Position numbers and translations under genes: made by a program
Assembly (NCBI GenBank): GCA_024401715.1
Contig: JAKSKO010000002.1
Span: 1 to 64,000 of the forward strand
Direction: 5' to 3'
Source of the DNA: Bacteroidales bacterium
Lineage (GTDB): Bacteria > Bacteroidota > Bacteroidia > Bacteroidales > UBA932
DNA length: 64,000 nt
In this document: positions 24,726 to 33,626 of the stretch, piece by piece
Layout: each line of letters begins with the position of its first letter
How positions within the stretch are numbered: the first letter of the stretch is position 1
The notes under the pieces: model-generated
Told to the model about the DNA's origin: nothing
Seen by the model: only the letters and a program-made list of their open reading frames with translations
Databases searched by the model: none

Positions 24726-27086
24726 TTATTCTGATACTGCAGGAGTTGATGCGCACCATACTTCCGATGGCTCTGTGCCCATGTTAAGCACCAGTTCGCC
24801 ACCCTTGTAGACATCGCTTCTGTACAGCCAGCACTGCTCCAGAGCTTTGCCGTTGAATGTAGCGCTCTGCACATAGTATGCGTCCGGACCGTTGCCCACA
24901 GTCTTGATGGTGAAGGTCTTGCCGCTGGCGTTCATAGGGCTTAGGTGAACCTTGATCTCGTCGAACTGAGGGCTGCCTATCTGGTATGTAGGCTGGCTGC
25001 ATGCGCCGCCCTGAACGTCGAACAGACCCATTGCTGCAAGAACATACCATGATCCCAGCTGGCCCTGGTCCTCGTCCTGGCCATAGCCATAGCCGTGCTC
25101 TCCGTCTGTGCCGTAGAACTCGTCACAGATAAGGCGTGTCCATTTCTGGGTGAGATATGGCTTGCCGCTGAAGTTGAACAGCCAAGGGATATGAAGTGAA
25201 GGCTGGTTGCCGTGGTTGTATGGGCTGCGAAGACCGCTGAATGCGTATGTGGTCTTGCCACCGCCGAAAATAAGCTCGCGGGCCTGGGTGAAGATGCCGT
25301 CCAGACGTGTGTTGAACTCATCCTTGCCCATGCGGTTCACAAGGCCCTCCGGATTCTGGGGAACGAAGAAGGTGTACTGCATTGCATTACCCTCCTGGAA
25401 GCCTCTCCAGGACTCGTAAGGGTCGAAGTTGTCTATCCATGCGCCGCTTGTGGTGCGTGGACGCACAAGTTTAAGATCGTCATCGAATACCTTTGCCCAG
25501 CCGTTTGAAAGGTCCATAAGCTGCTTGTAGTCCTCCTCGTGACCAAGCTGTTTTGCAAGCTGTGCAGTTGCATAGGAGCTGAAGCTGTACTCCAGGGTGT
25601 GGGAGATAGAGAAGGTTGCACCGCCTGAATGGGCAACGAAGCCCGGATCTGTAACATACGGAACATAACCTTTCTCCACAAACTGCTGCACATCCATCTT
25701 GCCGGCACCCTCTATACGGTCTTTCCACTCCAGGTTGTCCTTGCGTGAAGCCTCGTATGCTGTCTGGATATCGAAATTGCGGATACCGCTGTTATATGCA
25801 CCTGCAAGGGCGATACTAACCATGTTGGTGCCCACGCCGGACACATATTTGCTGTTTGCGATACCGTCGCCAAGCCAGCCGGCATCCTTGTATACCAGCA
25901 GCTGGCTTGCACACCAGTCGTTGTAGTATTCAGGATAAGCAAGGGCCCACAGAGGGGTAAGGTTCCAGTAACCGCCCCAGATTGCATCAGTATTGTAGTG
26001 GTTGTGAACAGGTTTGCCGTCTTTGTCAAGCTCTATCTGGCCTATTGTACCGTCGTTCTTAGGGTATGCTCCGTTAACATCGCTTGCAAGACCGCGGCCC
26101 AGCAGACAGTGATAGAGACCTGTGTAGAATTTGATACGGCTTTCCTGGGTGCCGCCGCTAACCTCCAGACGTCCCAGCTGTTCCATCCACTCTGCCTTAG
26201 CGGCCTTGTGTGCCTTGTCGAAAGACATATCCTTCGCCTCGGCAAGATAGTTAAGCTTCGCATTGTCTACAGATGTGTATGAAAGACCCAGTTTGATCTC
26301 CAGCTGCTCGTCCTGCTCTGTCTCATAGTTCAGAACCAATATTGCTCCGGGACCGCCCACGCTTGTTGCAAAATGAAGCGGAGCACCGTAACCCTGGCAG
26401 ACGTCAACAGACTTCGGAGCTTTGCTTAGCTCGGCATAGAAGAACATCTCCACGGTTGCACCGGCCTGATATTTCTTCACATACTCCGGCTCGGTTACGA
26501 TATGACCTGTAACTATATTGCCGTTAACCTCGGCATAGGAATCACGCACGTTGCCGCTCTCGCCCTCACGGTTGCCGATGTTGAAGATTACATGGCTGTC
26601 ACCTGCAGGGAAAGTGTAACGCTGGAAACCTACGCGTTTGGTGGCTGTAAGCTCGGCCTTGATTCCATAGTCTTTCAGAAGCACGGAATAATAGCCAGGC
26701 TGTGCGCACTCATCGGCCTTGTCGAAGTTGGACCTCCAGCCGTTCTGCGGATCCTCCAGGCGCGCAGGTGTGGTTTTCACCTCACCGCACACAGGCATAA
26801 GCGAAAGGCCGCCAACCTGGAATTCGTGGAAGCATGGGAAACCGTCGATGGAGCTGTGGCCGTCTTCATATCCTACAGCCTCCCAGCCCTGGTCATTTCC
26901 GTATGTACCATTTGTGGAAGCACCCAACTTTGCCATACCGAAAGGAACGGAAGCGGGAGTGTAAACAAACCAACGGCTGTGTACCGTACCGATGTTAGGA
27001 TTCACATACACTGTGTAATCCTCTGTCTGCGCGCACGACGCAAGAGCTGCAATGGCCAAAGCCACTGTAAGTACCTTCTTGATCAT
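24726..27086 (-). CDS. GH92 family exo-alpha-mannosidase, lipoprotein
   Basis: 786 residues with a lipoprotein signal (AIAALASC). VNPNIGT, VPFGMAKLG, QEGNAMQYTF (about 567, candidate acid Glu), NHGNQPSLHIP (about 623) and GQDEDQGQLGSWYVLAAMG (about 667) follow the GH92 order. It is the longest of the stand-alone GH92 proteins. Like the one at 16835 it has Gln where the GH92-GH125 protein has Glu after HGN. The likely job is removing alpha-mannosyl side chains before or after GH76 cutting. Gaps of 12 bp on both sides keep it within the operon. Confidence 0.9.
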   Translation of the reverse strand: MIKKVLTVALAIAALASCAQTEDYTVYVNPNIGTVHSRWFVYTPASVPFGMAKLGASTNGTYGNDQGWEAVGYEDGHSSIDGFPCFHEFQVGGLSLMPVCGEVKTTPARLEDPQNGWRSNFDKADECAQPGYYSVLLKDYGIKAELTATKRVGFQRYTFPAGDSHVIFNIGNREGESGNVRDSYAEVNGNIVTGHIVTEPEYVKKYQAGATVEMFFYAELSKAPKSVDVCQGYGAPLHFATSVGGPGAILVLNYETEQDEQLEIKLGLSYTSVDNAKLNYLAEAKDMSFDKAHKAAKAEWMEQLGRLEVSGGTQESRIKFYTGLYHCLLGRGLASDVNGAYPKNDGTIGQIELDKDGKPVHNHYNTDAIWGGYWNLTPLWALAYPEYYNDWCASQLLVYKDAGWLGDGIANSKYVSGVGTNMVSIALAGAYNSGIRNFDIQTAYEASRKDNLEWKDRIEGAGKMDVQQFVEKGYVPYVTDPGFVAHSGGATFSISHTLEYSFSSYATAQLAKQLGHEEDYKQLMDLSNGWAKVFDDDLKLVRPRTTSGAWIDNFDPYESWRGFQEGNAMQYTFFVPQNPEGLVNRMGKDEFNTRLDGIFTQARELIFGGGKTTYAFSGLRSPYNHGNQPSLHIPWLFNFSGKPYLTQKWTRLICDEFYGTDGEHGYGYGQDEDQGQLGSWYVLAAMGLFDVQGGACSQPTYQIGSPQFDEIKVHLSPMNASGKTFTIKTVGNGPDAYYVQSATFNGKALEQCWLYRSDVYKGGELVLNMGTEPSEVWCASTPAVSE

Positions 27087-27098
27087 AGTTATATTCTT

Positions 27099-28325
27099 TT
27101 ATTTGTTTTCTCCTTTGTACAGGGCCACCACTGCCAGGCTCTCTATTGCCGCAGCCTGCATCAGAAGGGTGCGGTCTCGGCTTGGATTGATATTCTTGCC
27201 GGTCCAGTCCTCATAGAAGAGGCCCTGGCTGTCACGGCCGTTCTTCCAGGCATTGTTGAGGTTGGAAACGAAAACCTCTATGTAATTCTTGCAATTCTTG
27301 TGGTTAGGCTCAAGCTCGATATAAGCCTTGATAAGCTGTATTGTGAACCAAGGATCGTTTGTAGGGTATGACAGGGTCAGACCGTTGCGTGGACGCACGA
27401 AATAGTTGTATGCGCCATCGGCTGTAGCCTTTGCCTGGTTCAGGTATGAAATATCACCCGTAGCCTTGTACAGACGCAGTCCGTTCGCAACCATCGCGCC
27501 GCTGTTGTATGTCCATTTTGTGCGGTTGATGCTGCCGTCGGCCTGTTTGCTGTTCCAGTACACATTGTCTTCCGGATCGCGGAGATTCTTGTACAGCCAG
27601 TCATACAGGGTTTCGGCCATGGCCAGAAGACCAGCCTTCTCTTCCTGTGGGGCAAGCTCGTAATACTGCAGCAGGAACCAGGTTGCAAAACCGTTCGCAC
27701 ATGCAGGCTTGTTGCTGCTGTCGTTGCCCGGCTGGTTGATATTGCTTTCGCACCACCACAGGGCCTTTCCCATGGTTTCATCCATACCGGTCTTAAGGAA
27801 ATTCACAATCTGAGCGCAGCGTGTAAGGTATTTAGGGTCTTTTGTCTGACGGTAGGCCTCGCAAAGCTCTATGCCTATGATGCTGTTATCGTCATAGAAA
27901 CGGTCTCCGCCGCCTGCTGTGCCGTTTGTAGACGAACCGTAACCGCCTACCTTGAATACCGCGGAGTTCCTGTAATAAGACTGGAAACGCTCTATCCTGT
28001 TAGCATAATCCACATCATGTCCAAGAGCATTCAAGGCCGCAAAAGCGGAACACATGCCGTCGTAAGGCCAGAGGAAAGAGATATTTCCCTTGCCGAATTC
28101 CTCCACATACAGGCCCTGGGCCGCGCCGGCACCAATCTGATAGAAAGAATTCACCGTGTTGTACATCTCCACAGCCCTTTCGGTCCAGTTAACGGCAGTG
28201 GGTTTGTCACCGCCGCCACCCGGATTCACAGGTTCGTACTTTTCCTTGTCGCCCCCGCAAGAAGCAAGGATAAGCGCAGCCGATGCTGCAGCAAAAGCTT
28301 TCAGATAGTTCTTCATAATATCCAT
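27099..28325 (-). CDS. GH76 endo-alpha-1,6-mannanase, lipoprotein (copy 2)
   Basis: 408 residues. Lipoprotein signal (ALILASC) followed by GGDKEKYEPVNPGGGG, matching the tether of copy 1. The catalytic Asp pair sits in DRFYDDNSIIG (about 143), then ELCEAYRQTKDPKYL and a Trp/Tyr-rich groove, typical of GH76. It resembles copy 3 (28330) more than copy 1 in the active-site strand (RFYDDN/RYYDDN against DWTDDM), so two GH76 subtypes are present. An alternative start three codons in (28316) is equally good. Confidence 0.9.
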   Translation of the reverse strand: MDIMKNYLKAFAAASAALILASCGGDKEKYEPVNPGGGGDKPTAVNWTERAVEMYNTVNSFYQIGAGAAQGLYVEEFGKGNISFLWPYDGMCSAFAALNALGHDVDYANRIERFQSYYRNSAVFKVGGYGSSTNGTAGGGDRFYDDNSIIGIELCEAYRQTKDPKYLTRCAQIVNFLKTGMDETMGKALWWCESNINQPGNDSSNKPACANGFATWFLLQYYELAPQEEKAGLLAMAETLYDWLYKNLRDPEDNVYWNSKQADGSINRTKWTYNSGAMVANGLRLYKATGDISYLNQAKATADGAYNYFVRPRNGLTLSYPTNDPWFTIQLIKAYIELEPNHKNCKNYIEVFVSNLNNAWKNGRDSQGLFYEDWTGKNINPSRDRTLLMQAAAIESLAVVALYKGENK

Positions 28326-28329
28326 GAAA

Positions 28330-29544
28330 TTAATACTTTTTTCCGATATTTTCCTTCTTGATTACAGAAGTTCTTGCCATAAACTCTATTATGCAGGAAG
28401 AATCCAGCAGCCATTTCGGCTTTTTCATCTCGTCCCGGCGGCCGGTCCAGTCGTTGCACACCAGGCCTTTGGGGTCTCTGGCATGCTCCCATGCATAATC
28501 CAGGGCAGTTATCAGGATATCGGCATAACTGCAGTCACCTGTAGCATTGTAATAGTCCTGATAGCCGCGGAAAAGCACAACGTCAAACCACGGGATATTG
28601 TATGTATAAGGGATTCCGTCATCCGTATAGTGGAAGAAGAAATCCGCGCTTCCCTTGCACAGGGTGGCTGCGTCGTCCAGATACTTCTGCTCTCCCGTAG
28701 CATTGTACAGGGATACGGCAGCCTGGATTACGGTGCCGGTGTTATAGGTGTAAGGCTTGTCCTCGCGCTTTCCGCCATCCCTGCGGCACAGCCAGGAGTT
28801 TGCTATGATGTTCGTTTCCGGAATAAGCAGGTATTTCATCATCCAGTTGTAGATGCTGCGCGTTGTTTCCAGATAGTACGGATCCCCTGTTGCCTCATAA
28901 AGTTTCGCGGTAAGCACAACAGCCTTGCCGTTGGCGCAGGCCGGTTTCTGGTCCCGCTTGCCCTCCAGCCATGCAGTACCGCCTTCGTAACGCTGGTCCC
29001 AGCCGCTTAGGATGAAGGTGAGAATCTGCTTTGCCTTTTCCAGATACTCCGGCCTGCGGGTGATCTTGTAGGCCTCTATATAGTCTATGCCCACAAGACC
29101 GTTGTCGTCATAGTAGCGGTCCACGCTGTCCAGCTGCACAGGATAGGCCTGATAGCCGAAAGGCACCCTGGATGTGTCGTAGTACTGCTCCAGCGCCTCC
29201 ATGGACTTGTCCAGATAAGGCATGTAGCGCTGCGGATCCAGGCCGGCCAGATAGATGGCAGAGCTGGTGAGCCCGCTTAACGGCCACAGGAAAGAGGTTT
29301 CCTGGCTTTCCTTTATGCCGTCATCGAAATAATCCAGATTCACACCGGCATCGGCCGGATAATATTCAGAGAAAAGACCGTACTGCGGCACACTGTACAG
29401 TGTCCAGACGGTATCGAACATTTCGTCCGCTTTGGCCTTGTACGGAGTGTTCAGCTCCGAACAAGGTGAAATGCAGCCGGATGCCCCTCCGAAAAGAAGG
29501 AGGGACACCATCGGCTGTAAAAAGAATTTAGTGAAGTTTTTCAC
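28330..29544 (-). CDS. GH76 endo-alpha-1,6-mannanase, lipoprotein (copy 3)
   Basis: 404 residues with a lipoprotein-type signal (LLLFGGASGC). Catalytic Asp pair in DRYYDDNGLVGIDY (about 144), ACANGKAVVLTAKLY and YTYNTGTVIQAA give the GH76 pattern. The lipidated Cys is followed by ISPCSELNTP rather than the acidic GGDKEKY tether of the other two. That could place it on the periplasmic rather than outer face, where it would trim imported oligosaccharides. The placement is inference. Directly downstream (8 bp) of the binding-protein gene. Confidence 0.9.
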   Translation of the reverse strand: MKNFTKFFLQPMVSLLLFGGASGCISPCSELNTPYKAKADEMFDTVWTLYSVPQYGLFSEYYPADAGVNLDYFDDGIKESQETSFLWPLSGLTSSAIYLAGLDPQRYMPYLDKSMEALEQYYDTSRVPFGYQAYPVQLDSVDRYYDDNGLVGIDYIEAYKITRRPEYLEKAKQILTFILSGWDQRYEGGTAWLEGKRDQKPACANGKAVVLTAKLYEATGDPYYLETTRSIYNWMMKYLLIPETNIIANSWLCRRDGGKREDKPYTYNTGTVIQAAVSLYNATGEQKYLDDAATLCKGSADFFFHYTDDGIPYTYNIPWFDVVLFRGYQDYYNATGDCSYADILITALDYAWEHARDPKGLVCNDWTGRRDEMKKPKWLLDSSCIIEFMARTSVIKKENIGKKY

Positions 29545-29552
29545 AGTTTCAC

Positions 29553-32018
29553 TTATTTTTTGGTAATGACATGTTTCCAGTAACCATTGTCATTGGTAAG
29601 GATCTCAACGTCGATTGTTGCGCCATTGATAGAGTTGTCAAACTTCCAAAGGTGATCCCACTGGCTCCAGGTGTACTCGTCGATATCATAGAAGTGCTCG
29701 TTACCGTTAGGCTTGAGGTCCATGTTAGGATTGCCTGTGTATTCATTGATTGAACCCCAGCATTTCTCTGTACCGTCAATCTCAATGATGAAGTAGTAAC
29801 GCTCCTCTACCCATGAGCACCAGCTTGGCGGGTTGGTTTCAGGCTTGTTAGGATCGATGAACACAATCTGTGCATCCTCTGCCTTGAAATTACCGTTGCC
29901 GCAATATTTGAGGTGAGCGAGGTCACGGTAGTCAGCACCGAATTTGAGATGAGCATACTCGTTCACAGCCTCAACTGTAAACTCAAGAGTTGTGAAGTTG
30001 ACAGTGATACGGCTTACGTGATCGGCAGCAGATGCTGCTGCAGTACCTTTGCCCTTGCCCTCAAGCAGACCCTGCTCTGCGTCAACAAAATAATTCTTGC
30101 CATCGCCTGTGAAGAAAAGGTCACCGTCAGAAAGGCGGGTGATGATTGAGAATACGCCGTCTTTAACCTTGCGGAATGCCTGGCCTTCTGTCTCGGCACC
30201 TGTACCTCCGAGGTAGAGCTCTGAAGGAGCTGTTGTAGGAGGAACAGGGTCACCGCTCTTCAATGTAACAGAGTGAGTCATGTGTACAGGATCGTTGCCC
30301 AGAACTACGAATGTAGCGTCTTTGTCCTGGTCTGCCTTGTTGAACTTGTAGAGATTGTCCCACTGGTGGCCTTCCCACTCGCTCTCATAAACGTACCATT
30401 CTTCCGGTGTCTCCGGGAGCTTGCCGTCGTTGCCGAGGTTTGAACCCCAACGCATGTTCACGCCGTTTACGGTTGTACGCATAGAGTAGCGCTCGTCACC
30501 GCTTGCCGCAAAGAGAATCTTGCCGTCACCTGCCCAGCGGCCCAGGCCCTGGTAAGAAAGCTCTGCCATCACAAGGTGATCCCAGGCATTCTCAACCCAA
30601 ACCTTGTCACCTATCTTGTCGAAGGTAACTGTATTGTTGCCGAAGTCTACGATAACGCGGGTTACGCCCTCAGAAGCCTCAACGGCTGTCTTAGGTTTGC
30701 CGATGAAGAGCTTGCCGTCTGCGTCAGCGAAATATTTCTTGCCGTTGCCGTCAACGAATGAGATCTCGCCTGCACCGAACTTGTTGTAGATGACGAACTT
30801 GCTGTCCTCTTTGCGCATAGGCTGGTCATCTGCCTCTGCAACTGAACCGCTGAGGTAAAGAGCCTCAGGAGTCTCTGTAGGCTGGTCGTACTGGATGTCA
30901 CCACCAACATAAGAGTGTACCCAACGGTTGTCTTTGTTTGTGCTGATTGTGTATGTCACATGCTTCATATCGAAGGCGTGATCCATCTTCCACAGCCAGT
31001 TCCACTGCTCCCAACCATGCTCGGCAACTTCCCAGAATTTTTCTGTTCCGTCAGGAGTCCATGCTCCGCCAGGATTGTCAAGGAATGAGTGACCCCAGCA
31101 GGTTTCCTCGCCGTTCACCATAGCAATGAAGTAGTAGCGCTCCTCTACCCATGAGCACCAGTCTGGTGTACCCTCACGGCCAGGACCAAGGAATACGCAA
31201 TCGCCGTCACCAACGAACTCACCGTTGCCAACATACTCCAGAACTGCAATGTCATTGTAGTTTGCACCCCAGATACAACGTACCTGCAGGCCAATCATAT
31301 CACAGCTTACCTGGAGAGTGTTGAAGTTTACAGTGATACGGCCAAGGCCTGTCTCAGGAGCCTCAATGGCGCTCTCACCGTCACCTTCCTTAAGCTTGCC
31401 GTTCTCGTCAATGAAGAAGCCGAAGCCGCCGCCAATCTCGGAAGTGAATTTCACATTACCGTTGGCAAGAAGGGTTGTGATGACGAATACGCCCTCGCTC
31501 TCGCAACGGAACTCCTGGCCCTGCTCTTTGGCTGCAGAGCCGCCGATGAAGAGTTTCTCAGGAATGTTGTCTATGCCCTCGCCGCGGAGAACTTTAATCG
31601 AGCCCTTAAGGTCTGTGGTTTTCTTCACACCACCTCTGGCACCGGTAACAGTCCAGATGAGGCCGCCTCTCTCGCCTGCTTTGATACCTGCCTTGCGGGC
31701 AAGGATGTTAAGCTGTGAGTGGGTGAGGGTAAGCTCTGGAAGAGCACCCTGGTCGCTTGGAACTACATCCAGAGGATTGGAGAAGTCTCCACCCTCTTTG
31801 TCGAAAACTACATTATAGAGTACCAGACCGCCGTCGGCAGCAGCACTGCCTGTCCACGAAAGAGTGACAGTCCTTGATGAAGTCACATCCAGAGCAATCT
31901 CCGCCGAAGGGCTCTGCAGATCCTTAGGCATTGAGAATTCTGTGTTAAACTCGTATTTCTTACAACCCGCAATTGCCAGCGCAGCTGCAAAGAAAGTCAA
32001 TATCTTTTTCATATTCAT
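29553..32018 (-). CDS. SusE/SusF-like surface glycan-binding lipoprotein with three binding modules
   Basis: 821 residues with a lipoprotein signal (ALAIAGC followed by KK). An N-terminal SusE-type Ig-like domain (about 35-150) precedes three tandem modules starting EKLFIGGSA (about 153), EALYLSGSV (about 380) and SELYLGGTG (about 600). Modules 1 and 3 share SWVEERYYFI and nearby Trp residues likely to stack on sugars. Module 2 is more diverged. Such proteins hold the polysaccharide at the cell surface next to SusCD. The third gene after susC, 3 bp from susD. DNA identity between modules 1 and 3 points to a recent internal duplication. Confidence 0.85.
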   Translation of the reverse strand: MNMKKILTFFAAALAIAGCKKYEFNTEFSMPKDLQSPSAEIALDVTSSRTVTLSWTGSAAADGGLVLYNVVFDKEGGDFSNPLDVVPSDQGALPELTLTHSQLNILARKAGIKAGERGGLIWTVTGARGGVKKTTDLKGSIKVLRGEGIDNIPEKLFIGGSAAKEQGQEFRCESEGVFVITTLLANGNVKFTSEIGGGFGFFIDENGKLKEGDGESAIEAPETGLGRITVNFNTLQVSCDMIGLQVRCIWGANYNDIAVLEYVGNGEFVGDGDCVFLGPGREGTPDWCSWVEERYYFIAMVNGEETCWGHSFLDNPGGAWTPDGTEKFWEVAEHGWEQWNWLWKMDHAFDMKHVTYTISTNKDNRWVHSYVGGDIQYDQPTETPEALYLSGSVAEADDQPMRKEDSKFVIYNKFGAGEISFVDGNGKKYFADADGKLFIGKPKTAVEASEGVTRVIVDFGNNTVTFDKIGDKVWVENAWDHLVMAELSYQGLGRWAGDGKILFAASGDERYSMRTTVNGVNMRWGSNLGNDGKLPETPEEWYVYESEWEGHQWDNLYKFNKADQDKDATFVVLGNDPVHMTHSVTLKSGDPVPPTTAPSELYLGGTGAETEGQAFRKVKDGVFSIITRLSDGDLFFTGDGKNYFVDAEQGLLEGKGKGTAAASAADHVSRITVNFTTLEFTVEAVNEYAHLKFGADYRDLAHLKYCGNGNFKAEDAQIVFIDPNKPETNPPSWCSWVEERYYFIIEIDGTEKCWGSINEYTGNPNMDLKPNGNEHFYDIDEYTWSQWDHLWKFDNSINGATIDVEILTNDNGYWKHVITKK
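29788..29823 (-). repeat. Internal coding repeat, copy in module 3
   Basis: 36 bases matching 31126-31161 at 35 positions. Both encode the SWVEERYYFI segment of the binding protein. Confidence 0.8.
31126..31161 (-). repeat. Internal coding repeat, copy in module 1
   Basis: Partner of 29788-29823 in the same gene. Marks a duplicated carbohydrate-binding module. Confidence 0.8.
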
Positions 32019-32021
32019 CTA

Positions 32022-33620
32022 TTACCACTTAGGGTTCTGGGTAAGGTTCTTGTTAAGGTCTATATCTTTCTGAGGTATAGGCCACAGATAGTTCTTCTCC
32101 GGATTGAATTTCCTTGTCTCAATGATAACGTAGCCCTCATCTGCACCTACTGCAGCACCTGTATAATAGCCGTGGCATTTGCCGTTAAGCACAATATCGG
32201 CTGTTTTCCAGCGCATGATATCTTTGAAACGCGCACCCTCGAAAGCAAGCTCGCAACGACGCTCGTTACGGATAACCTCCTTGATGTTGGCTGCGTTGTA
32301 ATCAAGAGCACCTGCCTCTGTGAAGCCTGCACGCACACGGATAGGACGGATAGTCTTGTTCCATACGGCGGCGTCCATAGTACCAAGCTCTGCGTTAGCC
32401 TCGGCATTCATGAGAAGGATGTCGGCATAACGGATGATGATGGCATTGATTGAAGCGGAAGTGGTAGAACTTACGTAAGTGTTCTTGTCGAAGTACTTTC
32501 TGATATAGTAACCGGTTGGGGTAACATCGGAAGTTGTGCCGTAAGCGTCACGTCCCTCATAAGTGTCGATAACGGTTGCACCGCCCTCTGTAGGATATGA
32601 ATTGCCGCTGTAAATGATAGAGGCAGCAAGACGTGGGTCACGGTTTGCGAACTCGTTGTTCTTGTCGAAGCCCGAACCAGCCTCCTTGATACCCTTGCCG
32701 TTAAGCATGATATATGCGTCAACAAGTTCCTGGGTAGGAGCGATGTTACAGTAACCGCCCATTGAAGGAGGGATGATGCCAAGGTCACGCATATTCCACT
32801 CGCGTGTCACAGGAGCGTACTCCACATTTGCGATGATCTCCTTGCAGTTCTCGGCCTCAACGGTGAACAGGCCCTCGTAGCTTGGGTAAAGCTCGTAATC
32901 GCCCGATGCCATAATCTCGTCAGTGAGAGTTTTCACCTTACCGTAGTTGCCCTCAAAGAGGTAAACCTTTGCAAGGAAAGCCTTTGCTGCACCTGCAGTG
33001 ATGCGGCCGTGGTCTGCAGCGCCGTAAGATGCCGGAAGTGCGTTTGACTTCACAACAGTCTCAAGGTCGTCAATGATATTGGTAACAACATCCGCCTTCG
33101 GTGTACGTGAAATCTCCTTGCTCTCTGCAACTGAAAGTACGGTTGTAGGATAAGGGATGTCACCGAAACGTGTGTAAAGCTCATAGAAATGTGCAGCGCG
33201 GATAACTGTAGCCTCTGCAATATAGCGTGCGCGAAGCTCGTCGCTGAGGCTTTTAACCTTGTCTATATTGTTGAGGAGCTCGTTGCACAGGCGGATACCT
33301 GCATAGAAACCGTCCCACATGCCTTTAACATAAGAATGGTCTGTGGTGAGGGCACCGTTTGCCATGTACTGGGTTGAAGTGACGCCCTTTACGTATGCAT
33401 TGTCTGTTGCACCCTCAGACTCCATAAGCTGATAGATGCTGTAGAAACGTGTATAGCAAGAGTTCAGAGTGGCAAATGCTGCCTGCTCGTTCTCTGTCCA
33501 GAATGTGAGGTCCGATTCACTTCCGTAAGGCGGAGTGTCCAGACTTACGCAGGAAGCTGTACCGAAGAGTACACCTGCGCCAAGAGCCAAAGTATAGATA
33601 ACTTTTTTCATATCTTTCAT
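32022..33620 (-). CDS. SusD/RagB family glycan-binding lipoprotein
   Basis: 532 residues (529 from the second Met at 33611). Lipoprotein signal ending LFGTASC, followed by VSLDTPP. The alpha-helical TPR-like core (FYAGIRLCNELLNNIDKV, RAHFYELYTRFGDIPYPT with IRAAHFYEL) and the C-terminal RNERRCELAFEGARFKDIMRW...YLWPIPQKDIDLN ending are the SusD signature. It forms the lid over the partner SusC pore and captures oligosaccharide, here predicted to be alpha-mannan. It lies 6 bp after susC. Confidence 0.95.
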   Translation of the reverse strand: MKDMKKVIYTLALGAGVLFGTASCVSLDTPPYGSESDLTFWTENEQAAFATLNSCYTRFYSIYQLMESEGATDNAYVKGVTSTQYMANGALTTDHSYVKGMWDGFYAGIRLCNELLNNIDKVKSLSDELRARYIAEATVIRAAHFYELYTRFGDIPYPTTVLSVAESKEISRTPKADVVTNIIDDLETVVKSNALPASYGAADHGRITAGAAKAFLAKVYLFEGNYGKVKTLTDEIMASGDYELYPSYEGLFTVEAENCKEIIANVEYAPVTREWNMRDLGIIPPSMGGYCNIAPTQELVDAYIMLNGKGIKEAGSGFDKNNEFANRDPRLAASIIYSGNSYPTEGGATVIDTYEGRDAYGTTSDVTPTGYYIRKYFDKNTYVSSTTSASINAIIIRYADILLMNAEANAELGTMDAAVWNKTIRPIRVRAGFTEAGALDYNAANIKEVIRNERRCELAFEGARFKDIMRWKTADIVLNGKCHGYYTGAAVGADEGYVIIETRKFNPEKNYLWPIPQKDIDLNKNLTQNPKW

Positions 33621-33626
33621 CTCCGA

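Noticed and set aside
16835..27086. Loss of the catalytic general acid in the HGNQ-type GH92 proteins
   Set aside because: Spacing to the downstream acidic pair fits the Glu of the [GA]NA-[WM]-Q motif better as the acid, and that Glu is present in all three proteins, so I do not claim inactivity.
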